A DNA stretch of 64,000 nucleotides from Caenorhabditis elegans (lineage: Eukaryota > Nematoda > Chromadorea > Rhabditida > Rhabditidae), in assembly GCF_000002985.6 (NCBI RefSeq), contig NC_003282.8:3224001-3288000 (forward strand), written 5' to 3'. Below, one piece after another: positions 42,404 to 53,570 of the stretch; positions within the stretch are counted from its first letter, which is position 1, and each line of letters starts with the position of its first letter. The position numbers and the translations under genes are program-made. A model generated the notes under the pieces. That model was given only the letters and a program-made list of their open reading frames with translations, had not been told where the DNA came from and did not search any database.

Positions 42404-43675
42404 TTAAACAAACTTACATGTAGTGGTCGGTCCGGGTGTAGTTGTGGTGGTAGATGGTGTAGTTGTTGGGGCTCTGCTTGGAGTTGGCGGAGAAAAAACA
42501 GGAGGTTCAGTTGGATCATAACTGCAGACAAACGGCATAGTTGTGCTATCATTGAATGTGGTCCATTTGGCATTTGATACTCTTTCGGCAACAAAATTCA
42601 AGCTATTTTGGTTGTCAAAGTTGCTCCATCCCTGGCCGAGAGTTACACCGTTATCAAATACAAATGGATTCCAGTTTCGGTCTCTGCTGAGCCCGATCCA
42701 GAATGTTGCATCGCTGCTTCCAAATGCGTTATGTCCGTATGCTGAAAATCGATTTATAAGTGAAGCGCTTGGGGTCACGCCACGAAAAAATTGTGCCAAG
42801 GTGTGCGCCTTTAAAAGTGTTTGAAAAGGTTACAAACACAGTTCTCGAAAGATTGAAAATTTTCGCATCACCAATAAGGATTATGTGTGCACATTAGGGC
42901 CCTGAGCGCGAAATGCGGGCCTCACGCCGGCCTCTCGAGGTGGTTATTTGGAAGCGGCCGACACATTCGGGGTTCCGCAGATTTTCTTGAAATGAGGAGC
43001 TTGGTGTGTGCGGAACTTAGTGAGAAAAGGTAGTTTTTGAAAGCGGCCGACACGTTCGAGGTTCCGCGCCGCACGACCGCTGATCCCGGCGGAGGCGCCG
43101 ATGTGGCGACCTCGTGGGAGCCCTAGTGAACATATATATGCATTTATTTTGATGGGTCTCGCCACGAGAACATTTTATGGTAGCTCTTCTTGAATTTTCT
43201 GCTGGCGTACGTGGAGTCAGAAAGTGCCATTCCGCTTTGATCTTCGAAAAATGTGAAAGGTGAGGCGCTGACATCTCAACTGATTTTGCATGGTTAGGAG
43301 CGTGCTGACGTCACAATTTTCTGGGAAAAAATTCATGCGGTTTTTTGTAGATCAAACCGCAATGAGACAGCCTGATACCACGTGCTGGCGCGTATTACTG
43401 TTTTATGGTGAATTATGTCCAATTTTTAAAATCACTAGAAATAACTTACATGCCACAAAATTAGCCGTGAATTGATTTTGGACAAGAGCCAAATAAGATT
43501 GTGTAACTGGATTCTTATAATGGCACCAGTCTCTAGCATTTTCATATGTCATCTTTTGATTCACAAATTTGAAGCATATCCCCCCGATTTCTTTGTCATC
43601 AGCATCCAAACATCCACGACAATTGGCCAGGGAAATGATGGATGAAAGAGCAATCAGATACTTGATTCGGATCAT
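42404..43675 (-). CDS. C-type lectin-like domain protein with Pro/Thr-rich tail
   Basis: Secreted CTLD protein of the large nematode clec group, many of which are gut-expressed and infection-responsive. Exons 43675-43450 and 42741-42404. N-terminal signal peptide (MIRIKYLIALSSIISLANC), then the CTLD: ICFKFVNQKMTYENARDWC, the core FWIGLSRD, and the closing MPFVCSYDP. The WCHY and FVC cysteines of the main disulfide are present, but the second conserved Cys pair near the WND position is absent (WTTFNDSTTM) and there is no EPN or QPD sugar motif, so classical calcium-dependent sugar binding is unlikely. The tail is a short mucin-like stalk of Pro and Thr ending CKFV. A good donor (ACAT/GTAAGT) at 42417 suggests an alternative 3' exon. 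Which clec number applies is unknown. Confidence 0.82.
42890..43130. repeat. GC-rich intronic insert with duplicated AAGCGGCCGACAC segment
   Basis: In the lectin intron, bracketed by TTAGGGCCCTGAGCG and GTGGGAGCCCTAG. Contains GGAAGCGGCCGACACATTCG (about 42950) and GAAAGCGGCCGACACGTTCG (about 43037) followed in both by GGTTCCGC. Much higher GC than the surroundings; family not recognised. Confidence 0.5.
43209..43384. repeat. CELE2-like MITE in the lectin intron
   Basis: TACGTGGAGTCAGAAAGTGC to CAGCCTGATACCACGTG, with GCGTGCTGACGTCAC in the centre. Confidence 0.75.
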
Positions 43676-43773
43676 CTGAAATGGCTAGTTAGTGTGTAAC
43701 TAGGCAAGTAGCTACCTATAGGGAGAAAGGAGGGAGAGTAAAGAGGGTTAGGCCGACTTGCCTTACCGGAAAC

Positions 43774-44258
43774 TTAAAGGTGGACTCCATTGGGGATTTT
43801 ACCTAAATACAATTATAATAGGCAAGGTGGACAGGGGCGCAGAACAATAATAATAATTCAAAACGACCAAATATCATAATAAAACACCCCAAAAAATTTC
43901 AGATTTTTCATAATTTCCGGTTAAAGTTTTGCAAATTGCCTAAATTTTGAAAAAATATGAGCTTTTTTTTAGGAAATCCAAAGCAATGTCGCATGTTCCG
44001 AACCCTACAATGTTTTAATATGAATAATTCAAACAAGATTAAAGTAAAAAAAATTGTAGGAAAACATTTTTTTTTTGGTCGACTTCCAAAATTATGAGTG
44101 TCAAAAACTGAGTAATTGGCACTTTTTGACAGAAAATAAAATATAAAATAAAAAATTTTCAAAAATTTTTTTGAAAAGTTTTATTACGATATTTGGTCAA
44201 TTTGGCACTATAGGAGTAGTCTTTAACACCTTCCCCACTGGCGCTACTACACCTTTAA
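43774..44258. repeat. TTAA-flanked element, GGTGGAGTAGCGCCAGTGG family, copy 1
   Basis: Left end TTAAAGGTGGACTCCATTGG, right end CCCCACTGGCGCTACTACAC then CTTTAA. Interior TTTCATAATTTCCGGT and AATGTCGCATGTTCC recur at 48393-48791 and 56603-56920. Located upstream of the lectin gene. Confidence 0.7.
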
Positions 44259-44667
44259 ATGAGAATTTAATAACGAAGAGTTCAAATGCACACGGTTTGA
44301 AATAAATGAAAGTTTAACTAGACCCTCTTATCAGTTTTGAAAATGGAGAGAATAAATGGGCGTCGTCGAGGGAAAAATGATGATAGTTTTTTTTATTAAA
44401 AAGACAATCAGAAAAGAAAGTGGAAAGTTCAGCATCACTTTATATTAAAAAATGACAGTTTGGATGATCTTTTCTTCATCCATACAAGTAATTATAAACA
44501 AGCATACTGAGATGATTCAAGTTCATTTTAAGCACTGTCCAAGTTGGTCAATTTTTGGTCATTTTAAGCACTGTCCCTGTGCAGACTTTCCTCGCACACC
44601 CTTCCTCGCTTTTCGTAAATCCTGTTTTTAGCTGCATTCTATTTTGGTGGGGTCTCAAAATTTAGTC

Positions 44668-44780
44668 CGTAAATCGACACCAGCGCTACAGTAGCCACTT
44701 AAAAGGGTTACTGTAGTTTTTTCTACAAGATATTTTGCGGGTCAAATATGTTGTGTAAGAATTTAATGTCTCTGTATAAT
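44668..44780. repeat. TATTACGGGAACAC-family fragment, copy 7
   Basis: Right half only: GTAAATCGACACCAGCGC to AAATATGTTGTGTAAG. It lies just upstream of the 61-codon ORF. Confidence 0.65.
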
Positions 44781-44824
44781 ATTTCGTATTTTAAATTTTC
44801 CCTTATTTTTCAGAAGAAGGAACG

Positions 44825-45010
44825 ATGAAAAGTGTCTACACGACTCTAATTCGAGGACTCTTTAGTCCCGGCAATGGTGAGCACAAGAAGCGTCAGAGAG
44901 CTCGATCTTCCGACCGTGCGAGCATCGGAATGCCACCTGGCTCACCAGTGTCTATTGGAAGTGCACATAGTGCTAATAATGGTTCGAGAAATGCGTGGAG
45001 TAAGCGATAA
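44825..45010 (+). CDS. small basic Ser/Arg-rich protein, or terminal exon
   Basis: 61 codons preceded 11 nt upstream by an acceptor (CCTTATTTTTCAG, 44801-44813), as for a trans-spliced start. The product is basic: GLFSPGNGEHKKRQRARSSD, then PPGSPVSIGSAHSANNGS and WSKR at the end. Codons are C. elegans-like (CCA, GGA, CGT), unlike the repeat-derived ORFs nearby. The frame is open from the acceptor, so it could also be the last exon of a gene with an unseen 5' exon; an internal GTGAGC at 44878 and a GTAAGC at 45000 offer alternative donors. It lies on the plus strand between two minus-strand genes. No family recognised. Confidence 0.45.
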   Translation: MKSVYTTLIRGLFSPGNGEHKKRQRARSSDRASIGMPPGSPVSIGSAHSANNGSRNAWSKR

Positions 45011-45039
45011 AAGAATTGGCTTTATTACACTTAAAATCG

Positions 45040-45170
45040 GCAAATTGTCAGAACTGAAATTTTCGGAAAATCGTCAGAATTGACATTTCCAGCAAATCGG
45101 CGAATTCCCGGAAATCAACATTTTCGGCAAATCGGCAAATTGTCGGAATTGAAATTTCTGGCAAAATTTT
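45040..45170. repeat. short CGGCAAAT-type repeat
   Basis: Four degenerate TTTTCGGCAAATCGGCAAAT words after the small ORF; probably a remnant of the CGGCAAA elements. Confidence 0.45.
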
Positions 45171-45526
45171 GAACATTTTCTTTTTTTTTTGAAACAAAAT
45201 TAAAAAATCTCTCTAAAATTCCGTCTTTCAGACCATGAAAAAAAGCGTTTAGTTCCTTTTAAAACCAAAAGTTCATTTTTTTTGTTTTGCTTTGTTTTGT
45301 TTTTTTTTTTTTTGGTTTTTTTTTTTGATATATTCGATTTTTTGTTTTTTTGGCCAAATTTCGAAAAAAAACCCTGTCTTTTTGGTCGAATTTTTTGGCC
45401 AAAATTTTTTTTTCCGATAGCAGTTGGCGCACTGTATGTATGTAGTGCATCAATACATAAATAATCAAGTACTAATATTCATTTTCACCGATATGCAATA
45501 TAACAAGAACAATTAATCCAAAAAAA

Positions 45527-48500
45527 TCAAACAAGACTCTGTTTCACAACATTCTTAAAAGCAGCATTCTGTTTCTGAATAAGTGAAACCAGCTCTTCAA
45601 ACGCCTCAAAAACACAATCGTTCTGCTTCGAAGAAACCTCAAGGAACGGGATCCCTAACGTTCTGGCCAACTGTTGTCCCTCAAATGATGTGACAACTCT
45701 CTTGACTCTCATATCCTTCTTGGATCCGACAAGTACAATTGGCTGCTGAAAATGGATAAGATGAGATAACAGTCCGATATCCGGTTTCCGGTTTCCCAGC
45801 AAAACTCACATTATGCTCTCTGCTGTGTTCCAGTCTCTTGAAGATCTCGGCGGCGTGATAGAACGATTGCCGATCTACCACAGAGTACATTATAATGATT
45901 CCATTTGATGCTACACACGATCTTTCAATTGACATTCCGTCCGCAATCTCTACCATGTAAGCGTCGGCGTCTTCATTTTCACTGTGCACATCAGGAAACA
46001 TGACTTCATTCCCATTCTGGACCATTGTGAAGCACGTTTTTCCGACTTTCGATGATCCTAGCACCGCGATTCTGCAGTCTTGGATTGGGCCATCATCCCA
46101 TTTCCTAGATCCACGCGAGCTCACATCCTTCTCAATTTGATTCCAACGAAAAGTTCTCATATTTCGCAGCAGATGATCCAAAGCAAGATTGGGTACTGGT
46201 GGTGAACGAGATGGTGGAGCACTGCATACCGGACACCTCGGAGTCCGGTACATCACAATTCCATTTGACCCGGGCAGCGTTGAGGGGACACGTTGGGAGA
46301 TTCCCATTCGAGGAATTGGTCGATTTAGATGAGACGTTAATGCTGGTGGGGAGGAGAAGAGCAGTTGATTGCAGCAGATGAGACACAACGAATGACCACA
46401 CTGAAGGCTGATTGGCTGAAAAAAAAAGAAGCTTGAAACTAAGCTTTAACGCCTTAGAGCATTGGAAATTTGTTATGGAAGTTTAGAAATTGCCAAAAAA
46501 TCGAGAATTTTCGAAAATCCTAATTTTTTGAAAATTTCCAATTTTGATGATAAATCCTTAAAATCATCATGAAGATGGGTTTTTTGACATGCTGAATTTT
46601 AATTTTGTAACAACGTTTTGTGGAAAAATTCCAGTTTCTCAATATGGCAAAAAATTAAAAGTGGGTCCTATATCAGTGATGCCCGCAGGAGTCCAGAGGT
46701 TTAGAGACAGACGGGTGGTTCCTCAATGGCTCCATCGAATTCAGGTGAATTCAAGCTGATTTTAGAACGAGACAATTTTTTTTTGAGAAGTTCATGTTTA
46801 GACCTGGTTATCGCAAAATTTTCAGCTTCTGAAATTAAAAAAAAAAAATTTTCAGTGCACTGTAAAAATTTTTATGGAGGTCCGTAAATTGCTCTAAAAT
46901 TGGTTTTTTTGCAGATTTGAAAATTTTGAAAAAGAAAATTTTCAAAGGTATTTAGGGATAGCCAAATATCGTGGGAAATTTTTTGAAACTATAATTTTTT
47001 GGAAAAAAAAAATTCAGTTTTTTTTTTCAATAAAATAAAATAGTTCGACTAAAAAAATCTCTTAAAATCTTAAAAATACCTTTAAAAATCACCAAGTTTT
47101 AGGATTAGTACCCAAAAACACTGCAGAAAAACGGAACAATAATTCTTGGAAAAAAATTTTGAAAATTTTGAAAAAAAAATTCAAAAAACTTCAACTTTTT
47201 TTTTGAAAAAATTAAATTTTTAAAAAGCTTCCAAAATTGTTTTATTTAAAAAAAAACATTAAATCAATAAAAAACCCTTGGAACCTACGAAAAAACTGAT
47301 TTGAATCGGTTTTACGGTCCTAAAATTTAATGGGAAAAATCCGAAAAATTTCCTACCGAAATTTCATAGCCTACAAATTTTCCCTTATCCAAAAACTAAA
47401 TATCTTAATATTTATTTATAACATTTATATTTCAATTGCTGCAATTAAAACGGTAGCCCAAAAAATCTACGCAACACACATACATCCACGTTGCACAATT
47501 TAGATTAGCAGTTGTTAGTTTTTCTGCATAATTCTTTGAGCAAACATGCAATTACAGTAGTCCAATGCAATCTACTATATATATATATATATAAGTGTGC
47601 ATGATGATGTAACAGGTTTTAGGTGGTTTTGTTCTGTTAGCACTGGTGCGTGACCAGAAAACAACCGGTTCGGAGAGAGGTAGGTAAAAAAAAAGTTAAT
47701 AGCGCATTGTCGAGGTAGGTTCCTCTACCGCAATTATGAATGGGACCTTGAGAAGTTGGCGATTTCAAACTTTCTATGGATCTACAGAATTGTTTTCTAA
47801 AAATGATTATTTGAACATGAAAAACATATTCCAAAAAATAATTTCCCATGAAACCTTCCAGAATTCTTGGCTCCTGGACTAAAATTGTCGAAAATCTGAC
47901 AAAAAAACGTGCTCGGAGCAATTTTGAGAGCTTCAATTTTAACCTAGTGCACAGAAAAATTGGAAAAAAAATCACGGTTTTCTCTAATTCGAGAAAAAAA
48001 CCTAGAAAATGTTTGACTTTTCTTTTTCCGACAAACTTTATCGGGGTTTTATATCTATTTTTTTTTAAATTAAAATAAAAAATGTACAAAAAAACTGTTA
48101 CAAAAACTGAAAACATGCCGGAAAACTCCAAAAATAAATGGACGAAAATCGGAAAATTTCAGAATTTTTTTAATGAATCTTTCAATTAAAAAAAAATTCA
48201 ATTAGGTTTTTTGTCCATTTATTTTTGGAGTTTTCCGGCTTGTTTTCAGTTTTTTAACAGTTTTTTTGTATAATTTTATTTTAATTTAAAAAATTTAAAA
48301 AAAAATAAATGGACGAAAATCGGCCTATGTGAATTTTTTTTTTGAAAAATTGAAAAATTCATAAAAATTTCTGAAACTTTTTTAAATAATCCAATACGAC
48401 CAAATAATAAAAACTAATATAATAAAACACTCCAAAAAATTTCAGATTTTTCATAATTTCCGGTCAAAGTTTTGGCAAATTGCCAAAACTTTGAAAAAAT

Positions 48501-49394
48501 ATGTATGAGCTTTTTTAGGAAATCCAAAGAAATGTCGCATGTTCCAACCCCTACAATGTTTTAATACAAATAATTCAAACAACATTACAGTATAAAAAAT
48601 GTTGGAAATAAAGTTTTTTTTGGTGGACTTCCAAAATTTTGAATGTGGCTAGCTAAAACTAAGTAATTGACACTTTTTGACAGTAAATAAAAATTTTTCA
48701 AAATATTTTTGAAAAGTTTTATTTTGATATCAGGTCATTTTGGCATCATAAGAGTAGTTCTAAGCACCTTTCCCTGCTGGTGCTACTTTAAGTTGAACTA
48801 TAGTAAATGTATCTGGAAAAAATCACCACTGTCCCCAGGCTAACCATGTTCTAGATGCATATCCTGCTCATTCCAAATAGTATCATATACCTATATAGAT
48901 TAGGTTGTAACCCAGCGGGATATTGAGTCGGATGGCCACTTTGATCCGAACAGGCACACCCTCTGGTGGTACCGGGTCATAAGCAAGCCGATTATTAGAT
49001 GGAAGGGGGCTTTTTTTGAAGAAGGTGCCGTTTGGCAAACACTATCTGGGGGGAGGGGGGGTAATTTATGATAGTGTAGACATTTTGGGGCATAGTTTGT
49101 TTTGTAGGGTGTAATAATGATAACGAGTCTTTGTTCTCAGATGATTTACTATCAGTTATTATGCTCCCCTGCTCCCCTTACCTGTTCAAAAATTTGAAGG
49201 CAATGTGGGCAAACGCCGACTGGAAGTGATGACAAGTCATCGGATTCTGTGGATGAAGCATCGACGAGGGGCCTCAGATCTTGTTCGAAGAAGGGAATGA
49301 CGTCATCGTCGGAGCACGATGAGGAGCATGATGAAGCCACACTGTAGTAGTCCGAATGGGACTGACGGCTTGGCGATTTTGTGGAGATTAACAT
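45527..49394 (-). CDS. RING finger fused to a degenerate Ras-like GTPase domain
   Basis: Exons 49394-49182, 46415-45810 and 45745-45527 join in frame to 345 residues; the RING is split by the 2.8-kb first intron. N-terminus is Ser/Asp-rich. RING-HC ligands: C62, C65, C77, H79, C82, C85, C132, C135, with an unusually long loop before the last pair. From about 185 a Ras-superfamily fold: P-loop GSSKVGKT at 191-198, IIIMYSVVDRQSF, the base motif region IVLVGSKKD (NKxD altered to SKKD) and EVSSK near 311-313 (SAK-like). The switch II DxxG is degraded (VEIADGMS) and there is no C-terminal prenylation Cys (ends KQSLV). A RING usually means E3 ubiquitin ligase; combined with a small GTPase it recalls TRIM23 (RING plus ARF) in concept only. 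Probably binds nucleotide weakly or not at all. Probably T26C12.3, uncertain. Confidence 0.85.
48062..48291. repeat. 230-bp inverted repeat
   Basis: Arms of about 80 bp with ACTCCAAAAATAAATGGAC and GTCCATTTATTTTTGGAG flanking the centre and AAAAACTGAAAACATGCCGG mirrored by CCGGCTTGTTTTCAGTTTTT. Confidence 0.65.
48393..48791. repeat. GGTGGAGTAGCGCCAGTGG-family copy 2
   Basis: Interior TTTCATAATTTCCGGTCAAA and GAAATGTCGCATGTTCC match copy 1; right end CCTGCTGGTGCTACTTTAA. Left terminus truncated. Confidence 0.65.
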
Positions 49395-49892
49395 GCTGGA
49401 AATATTAGGATTTTGAATGGGGAGGTTGAAGAAAAAAAAAGCGGAAAAAAGGAAAATTTCACATTTTTTGGGAAAAAGACATAAAATTTGGTGAAAAATT
49501 GGCCTTATTAACCCCTAGAAACAAAAAAAATTGAATTGAAAATGGAAAATCTGAAAAATTGAAAAATTTTGGCCCTTTTTTTTTAGAAAATTTTTAGAAA
49601 ATTTTAGAAAATTTAAATTTGTAATTATTAAAAGAAAAAATTCAGAAAATCTGTTAGAGAAATGGGGCTGAAAAATGGGTATTTGGCAAAAAAAAAAGCC
49701 AGAATTTTTTTTTGAAAAGAAATATCTGAAAATTTTGTCTGAAAAAATCTGAGATATTTTCTAAAAATTATAAATCTTTCCAAAAATGCTCCAGAATGTT
49801 TTGAAAACATCTAAAATTCTTTTTGGATTTTTTTAAATCTGAAAATTTTGCCTGGAAAAAGTTTCAGAAGTTCTCAGAAAATTAAAAATTCC

Positions 49893-50062
49893 CACGTGGT
49901 GCCAGGCTGTCCAATTACGGTTTGATCTACAAAAAATGCGGGAATTTTTTTCCCAAAAAATTTCCAAAAAATTAACCATGCAAAATCAGTTGAGAACTCT
50001 GCGTCTCTTCTCCCGCTTTTTTGTAGATCTACGTAGATCAAGCCGAAATGAGACACTCTGAA
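49893..50062. repeat. CELE2-like MITE
   Basis: CACGTGGTGCCAGGCTGTCC to CCGAAATGAGACACTCTG; the right CACGTG terminus is lost. Confidence 0.75.
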
Positions 50063-50607
50063 TTCCCGAAAAACCTCCAGAATATTTTTCAAGCCTTAAG
50101 GGTTTTGAACCTTTTTTAGAGCCTTCAAAACTGCAAGTTACCTCAAAGAAAATATGAAAAATTGAGAAAAAAAACGAGCAAAAAGTGTTGTCAATTTATG
50201 TATTCAGAATTTCAGAGTTTCAAAAAATCTAGAGCTTGAGGAATTTTGCAAAAAAAAAACCAAAAAAAAAAACCAAAAATAAAAAAAACAAAACAAAACA
50301 AAACAATCATAAATCCAGCCAGCACATGAACATTGAACGATCTGTCAGCCGGGTGTGAAGAGGAGAGGTGTATGACCAGAGGGGAGGCCTCAGTAGGCGG
50401 GGTCTATCCGCCCAGTCCGCCTTGATTTTCGGGAAAGGTATGAATCAATGGGGAGAGGATGGGGGAATAGAATAGAGTCAATGACCGCAAAAAAGTAATG
50501 TAAAGTATAGCACAAAAGTCAACGGCTTCTTTATCTAGTCGCTACTAATTAGAAGGATTTAGTATATGTGTGTGCTCATCGGATTGTCTCCCCCTTTTTA
50601 AAAGGAT

Positions 50608-50780
50608 GGCAAATAGTAGGTGTCCTTTTTTCAAACGAGTGTAACTCGAAAACTAATAAAGCTGGCAGAAAATTTTCAACTAATGAAGTATAGCCAGTAA
50701 CGTTTTGTACATTTTTGTATTTAACAAAAACTGATTAGCTTCGCCCTGGAAAAAGTTATGGCGACTGATATCCGACTAAA
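50608..50780. repeat. inverted diverged unit of the 190-bp satellite
   Basis: Reverse complement of the unit at 51355-51955: GTCCTTTTTTCAAACGAG, ACTCGAAAACTAATAAAGC and CAACTAATGAAGTATAGCC align with the reversed satellite. Confidence 0.5.
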
Positions 50781-50788
50781 ATAAATTT

Positions 50789-50977
50789 CACGTTGTGACA
50801 GAGTGTCTCATTTCGGCTTGATCTACGTAGATCTACAAAAAATGCGGGAAAAGAGACGCAGAGTTCTCAATTAATTTAGCATGGTTAAGAATGTATAGAC
50901 GTCACATATTTTTGGCCGAAAAATTCCCGCATTTCTTGTAGATCAAATCGTGTTGGGACAGCCTGGGGGACCACGTG
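50789..50977. repeat. CELE2-like MITE
   Basis: CACGTTGTGACAGAGTGTC to ACAGCCTGGGGGACCACGTG, nearly full length, AATGTATAGACGTCAC in the centre. Confidence 0.75.
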
Positions 50978-51354
50978 AAATTTCAGTCTTCTCCTCGGGG
51001 AGTACACGACAGGAGTCCGCTCCAAAAAGCTAGTTTTTGCAAATTTTTGAATATTTAGGGATGTTCAAGAGTGAGTAGGAAAACATTTTGGATTTTTTTC
51101 GAAACTTTGAAGATTTTTTAGGAGTGAAAATTTGGAAATCGAACATATTTTTAAAAAGCATCCAATAAATTTTTTATTCCTTAACATTTTTGGAATCATC
51201 AAAAACGTGCAAAAAACTGATTCTAACTAATATACAAAAAAAACTACCAGAACACTTTTAAACATTTTTAATTTATTGAAAGTCTAGGTAACTCCGTTTT
51301 TGTCAAAAAAAAATTAGAGTAAAACATTCAGGCACTAAAAATTCCAATCTAAAA

Positions 51355-51955
51355 ATAAACCCGCAAGATGTCAGCCGCTGTAACATTCTTAAGGGTGCAG
51401 TTACAGAAATTTTGTCAACAAAAAAATGTACATAAAATTATGCGCTATATTTTCACAGTTAAAATTTTTTTGTGAACTCTTTTAGTTTTCGAGTTCTATC
51501 CGTTTGAAAAAGGGTCCATACTTATTGCCATTTAATAATGGAAAACGGACCCGCAAGATGTCGGCCGCTGCAACGTTTTCTAGGTAAGAGCTATTAAAAA
51601 ATTTTCAACTACAAAAATATAGATAGCAATCTGGGCTATATTTTCTTAGTTTAAAGTATTTTGCTAGCTTTACTAGTTTTTGAGTTCTACTTATTTGAAA
51701 AAAGGACCCCCACTTTTTGCCATTTAAAAATGGAAAACGGGCCCGCAAGATGTCGGCCGCTGCAACGTTTTCCAGGTAAGAGCTACTAAAAATGTTCCAC
51801 TACAAAAATATAGATAACACTTTGGGCTATATTTTCTCTGTTAAAAGCTTTTTGCGAGCTTGTTTAGTTTTCGAGTTTTTCTAATTTGAAAAAAGGCCTA
51901 CGAAAAAAAAAACAAAAAAAAACGGTCTCGCAAGATGTCGGCCACTGCAAAATAT
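51355..51955. repeat. 190-bp tandem satellite, about 3.3 units
   Basis: Unit marked by CCCGCAAGATGTCGGCCGCT at about 51360, 51550, 51742 and 51927 (spacings 190, 192, 185). Each unit continues GCTATATTTTC, AGTTTTCGAGTTCTA and TTGCCATTTAAAAATGG. No ORF spans it. Confidence 0.85.
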
Positions 51956-52559
51956 ACTACTTTTCGATTAGGTATACTTATTTTAAAATATTCAACAAAA
52001 AAGATGTTCAAACAAGGAAATGAATCAGAGATGGATACTCGCTTCCGCCTGCTGACTTTATGACTCAGGAAGCTGGCGGGCGGGTGGCTCCCTCACTCAT
52101 AAAATATATTTGAATTTGTTGCAAGCAATCTGTTTATGTAGTGGGAAATGGGGTGACCGATGGGAAATTGATGGATAACTCGGACACTTTTCGGGTGAAA
52201 ATTTGCATATTCCCGTTCTCTTTGATCTTATCGCTTTTTGTTGTTGAGATGAAGTGAGGTGAGAGAAATAAATTCAGGATCCATCTCATTTCCACGTTTT
52301 TATAAACAAACCGGCAATTGAGACATGGACCTGTGGAGGGCGGCTGAGCCCTGCCTGCTCAAACCGGACAGCTGATGATCGTGATGTTATCGTAGAGGGG
52401 GGTAGAGCAGATGCAAATTGGCGAGATGGTATCAGGTGGGCCTGCGTGCGGATTAGGATGCTTTTTGCGGAAAGAGCACAGGAAGATGGTAATATGTGGT
52501 GGGAATTCTCCCGGGAACACAGGAGTACCGTGCTTAGATTTCGGGGAAGAAATGTGACA

Positions 52560-52740
52560 GACCTAGGCTTGCTTGCCTTATTTCTAGATGACCTACGCCT
52601 TTCTGTCTGCCTGTCTAGGCAACCTAGGCCTTGGCCTTCCCCCGCCTACCTGTTACACAACCAAGACCTTGCTGCCTACTTTCTCGGCAACTTGGGCCTA
52701 CCACGACAGGCACAAACGCCTGAGCATACGCCTTCTTGCC
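52560..52740. repeat. CCTAGGC / GCCTACC interspersed cluster
   Basis: ACCTAGGCTTGCTTGCC, GATGACCTACGCC, TAGGCAACCTAGGCC, CCCGCCTACCTG and TTGGGCCTACC in 180 bp; related to the GTAGGCA cluster at 34040 and to 53370-53570. Confidence 0.55.
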
Positions 52741-53369
52741 GTAATAAATTACTCTAGTTTCTCAGCAATCTAAGCTCGGCTACCTCGCGCCTACACAGTT
52801 GCCCCTAGGCATTGTAGCTTACATGCAGATCGAGCTACAATATGTGCTGAACCTGCTAAACCTTTTAAGAGTATGATTGCAATCGTCTGGGAAATACAAA
52901 CTCTCTTGAAAAAAGTCACCCCCAAACAGAGACTAATCCTCTTCCTTCCCCTCATTCGCCTAAATACACCTGTTCGTCGTGTTGATAATTGGAAAAGAAA
53001 ACGGTGTAGATCCTTATCCTCCCCCCGCAACTTTCACCTGTCCCCTCTCTGCCACGTCACCTCGAAAGCAGGTCAGTTTTGAATAGACACCTGCTGGCTC
53101 TTGCAACGAGTTTCGTTGTTGAAGACCTCCTTGAACCTTTGACATACCTGCTCTCCATGTCACAAAAGTGCTAATTAGGGGTTGAATGAAGTACGTACTA
53201 ACTAGTTGCCAATAGTTAATAATTGGAAATCAAGAGGGTGATCTGCTGGCAGGGTATTGTGTTTATTGGGTAATACGTTTACTACCTGACGTTAGCCAGA
53301 CGTTTGTTACCGAGGGCCAAAAGACAAAATATGTACAGTAACCTATAGACATCACTGAAATTGCAGCAA

Positions 53370-53570
53370 TTGTGTAGGCACGAGGTAGGCAGATAGGCAA
53401 GAGGCAAGTCTAGATAGAAGGCTTTACTCCAATTGTTGTGCATTACAACGGTAGGCGACATGTAGGCAAGAAGAGTAGGTCTAGGACTAGGCTCAAAGTC
53501 GTAGCTCTAATCGTAAGGAACCATGCTGATAGGTGACTATGCAGGCACGAGGTAGGCAGCTAGGCAGGAC
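53370..53570. repeat. GTAGGCA interspersed cluster
   Basis: TGTAGGCACGAGGTAGGCAG, GGTAGGCGACATGTAGGC and GCAGGCACGAGGTAGGCAG; CACGAGGTAGGCAG is repeated exactly at a distance of about 170 bp. A further short group follows at 53970-54045. Confidence 0.6.

Larger units (their letters stand above)
46416..49181. other. 2.8-kb intron of the RING-GTPase gene
   Basis: Mostly A/T-rich with PATC-like runs (46480-47400), a TA repeat at 47574-47593, an inverted repeat at 48062 and an element copy at 48393. The 164-codon minus ORF here is repeat and intron sequence (see rejected items). Confidence 0.6.

Noticed and set aside
45538..45545. CTGTTTCA, resembling the upstream motif of chromosome IV 21U-RNAs
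   Set aside because: Only the 8-mer core without the broader context, located over a coding exon; expected by chance in 64 kb.
47637..48131. 164-codon minus-strand ORF in the RING-GTPase intron
   Set aside because: Composition follows the A/T-rich intron, it runs into the inverted repeat at 48062, and no splice or start context supports it.
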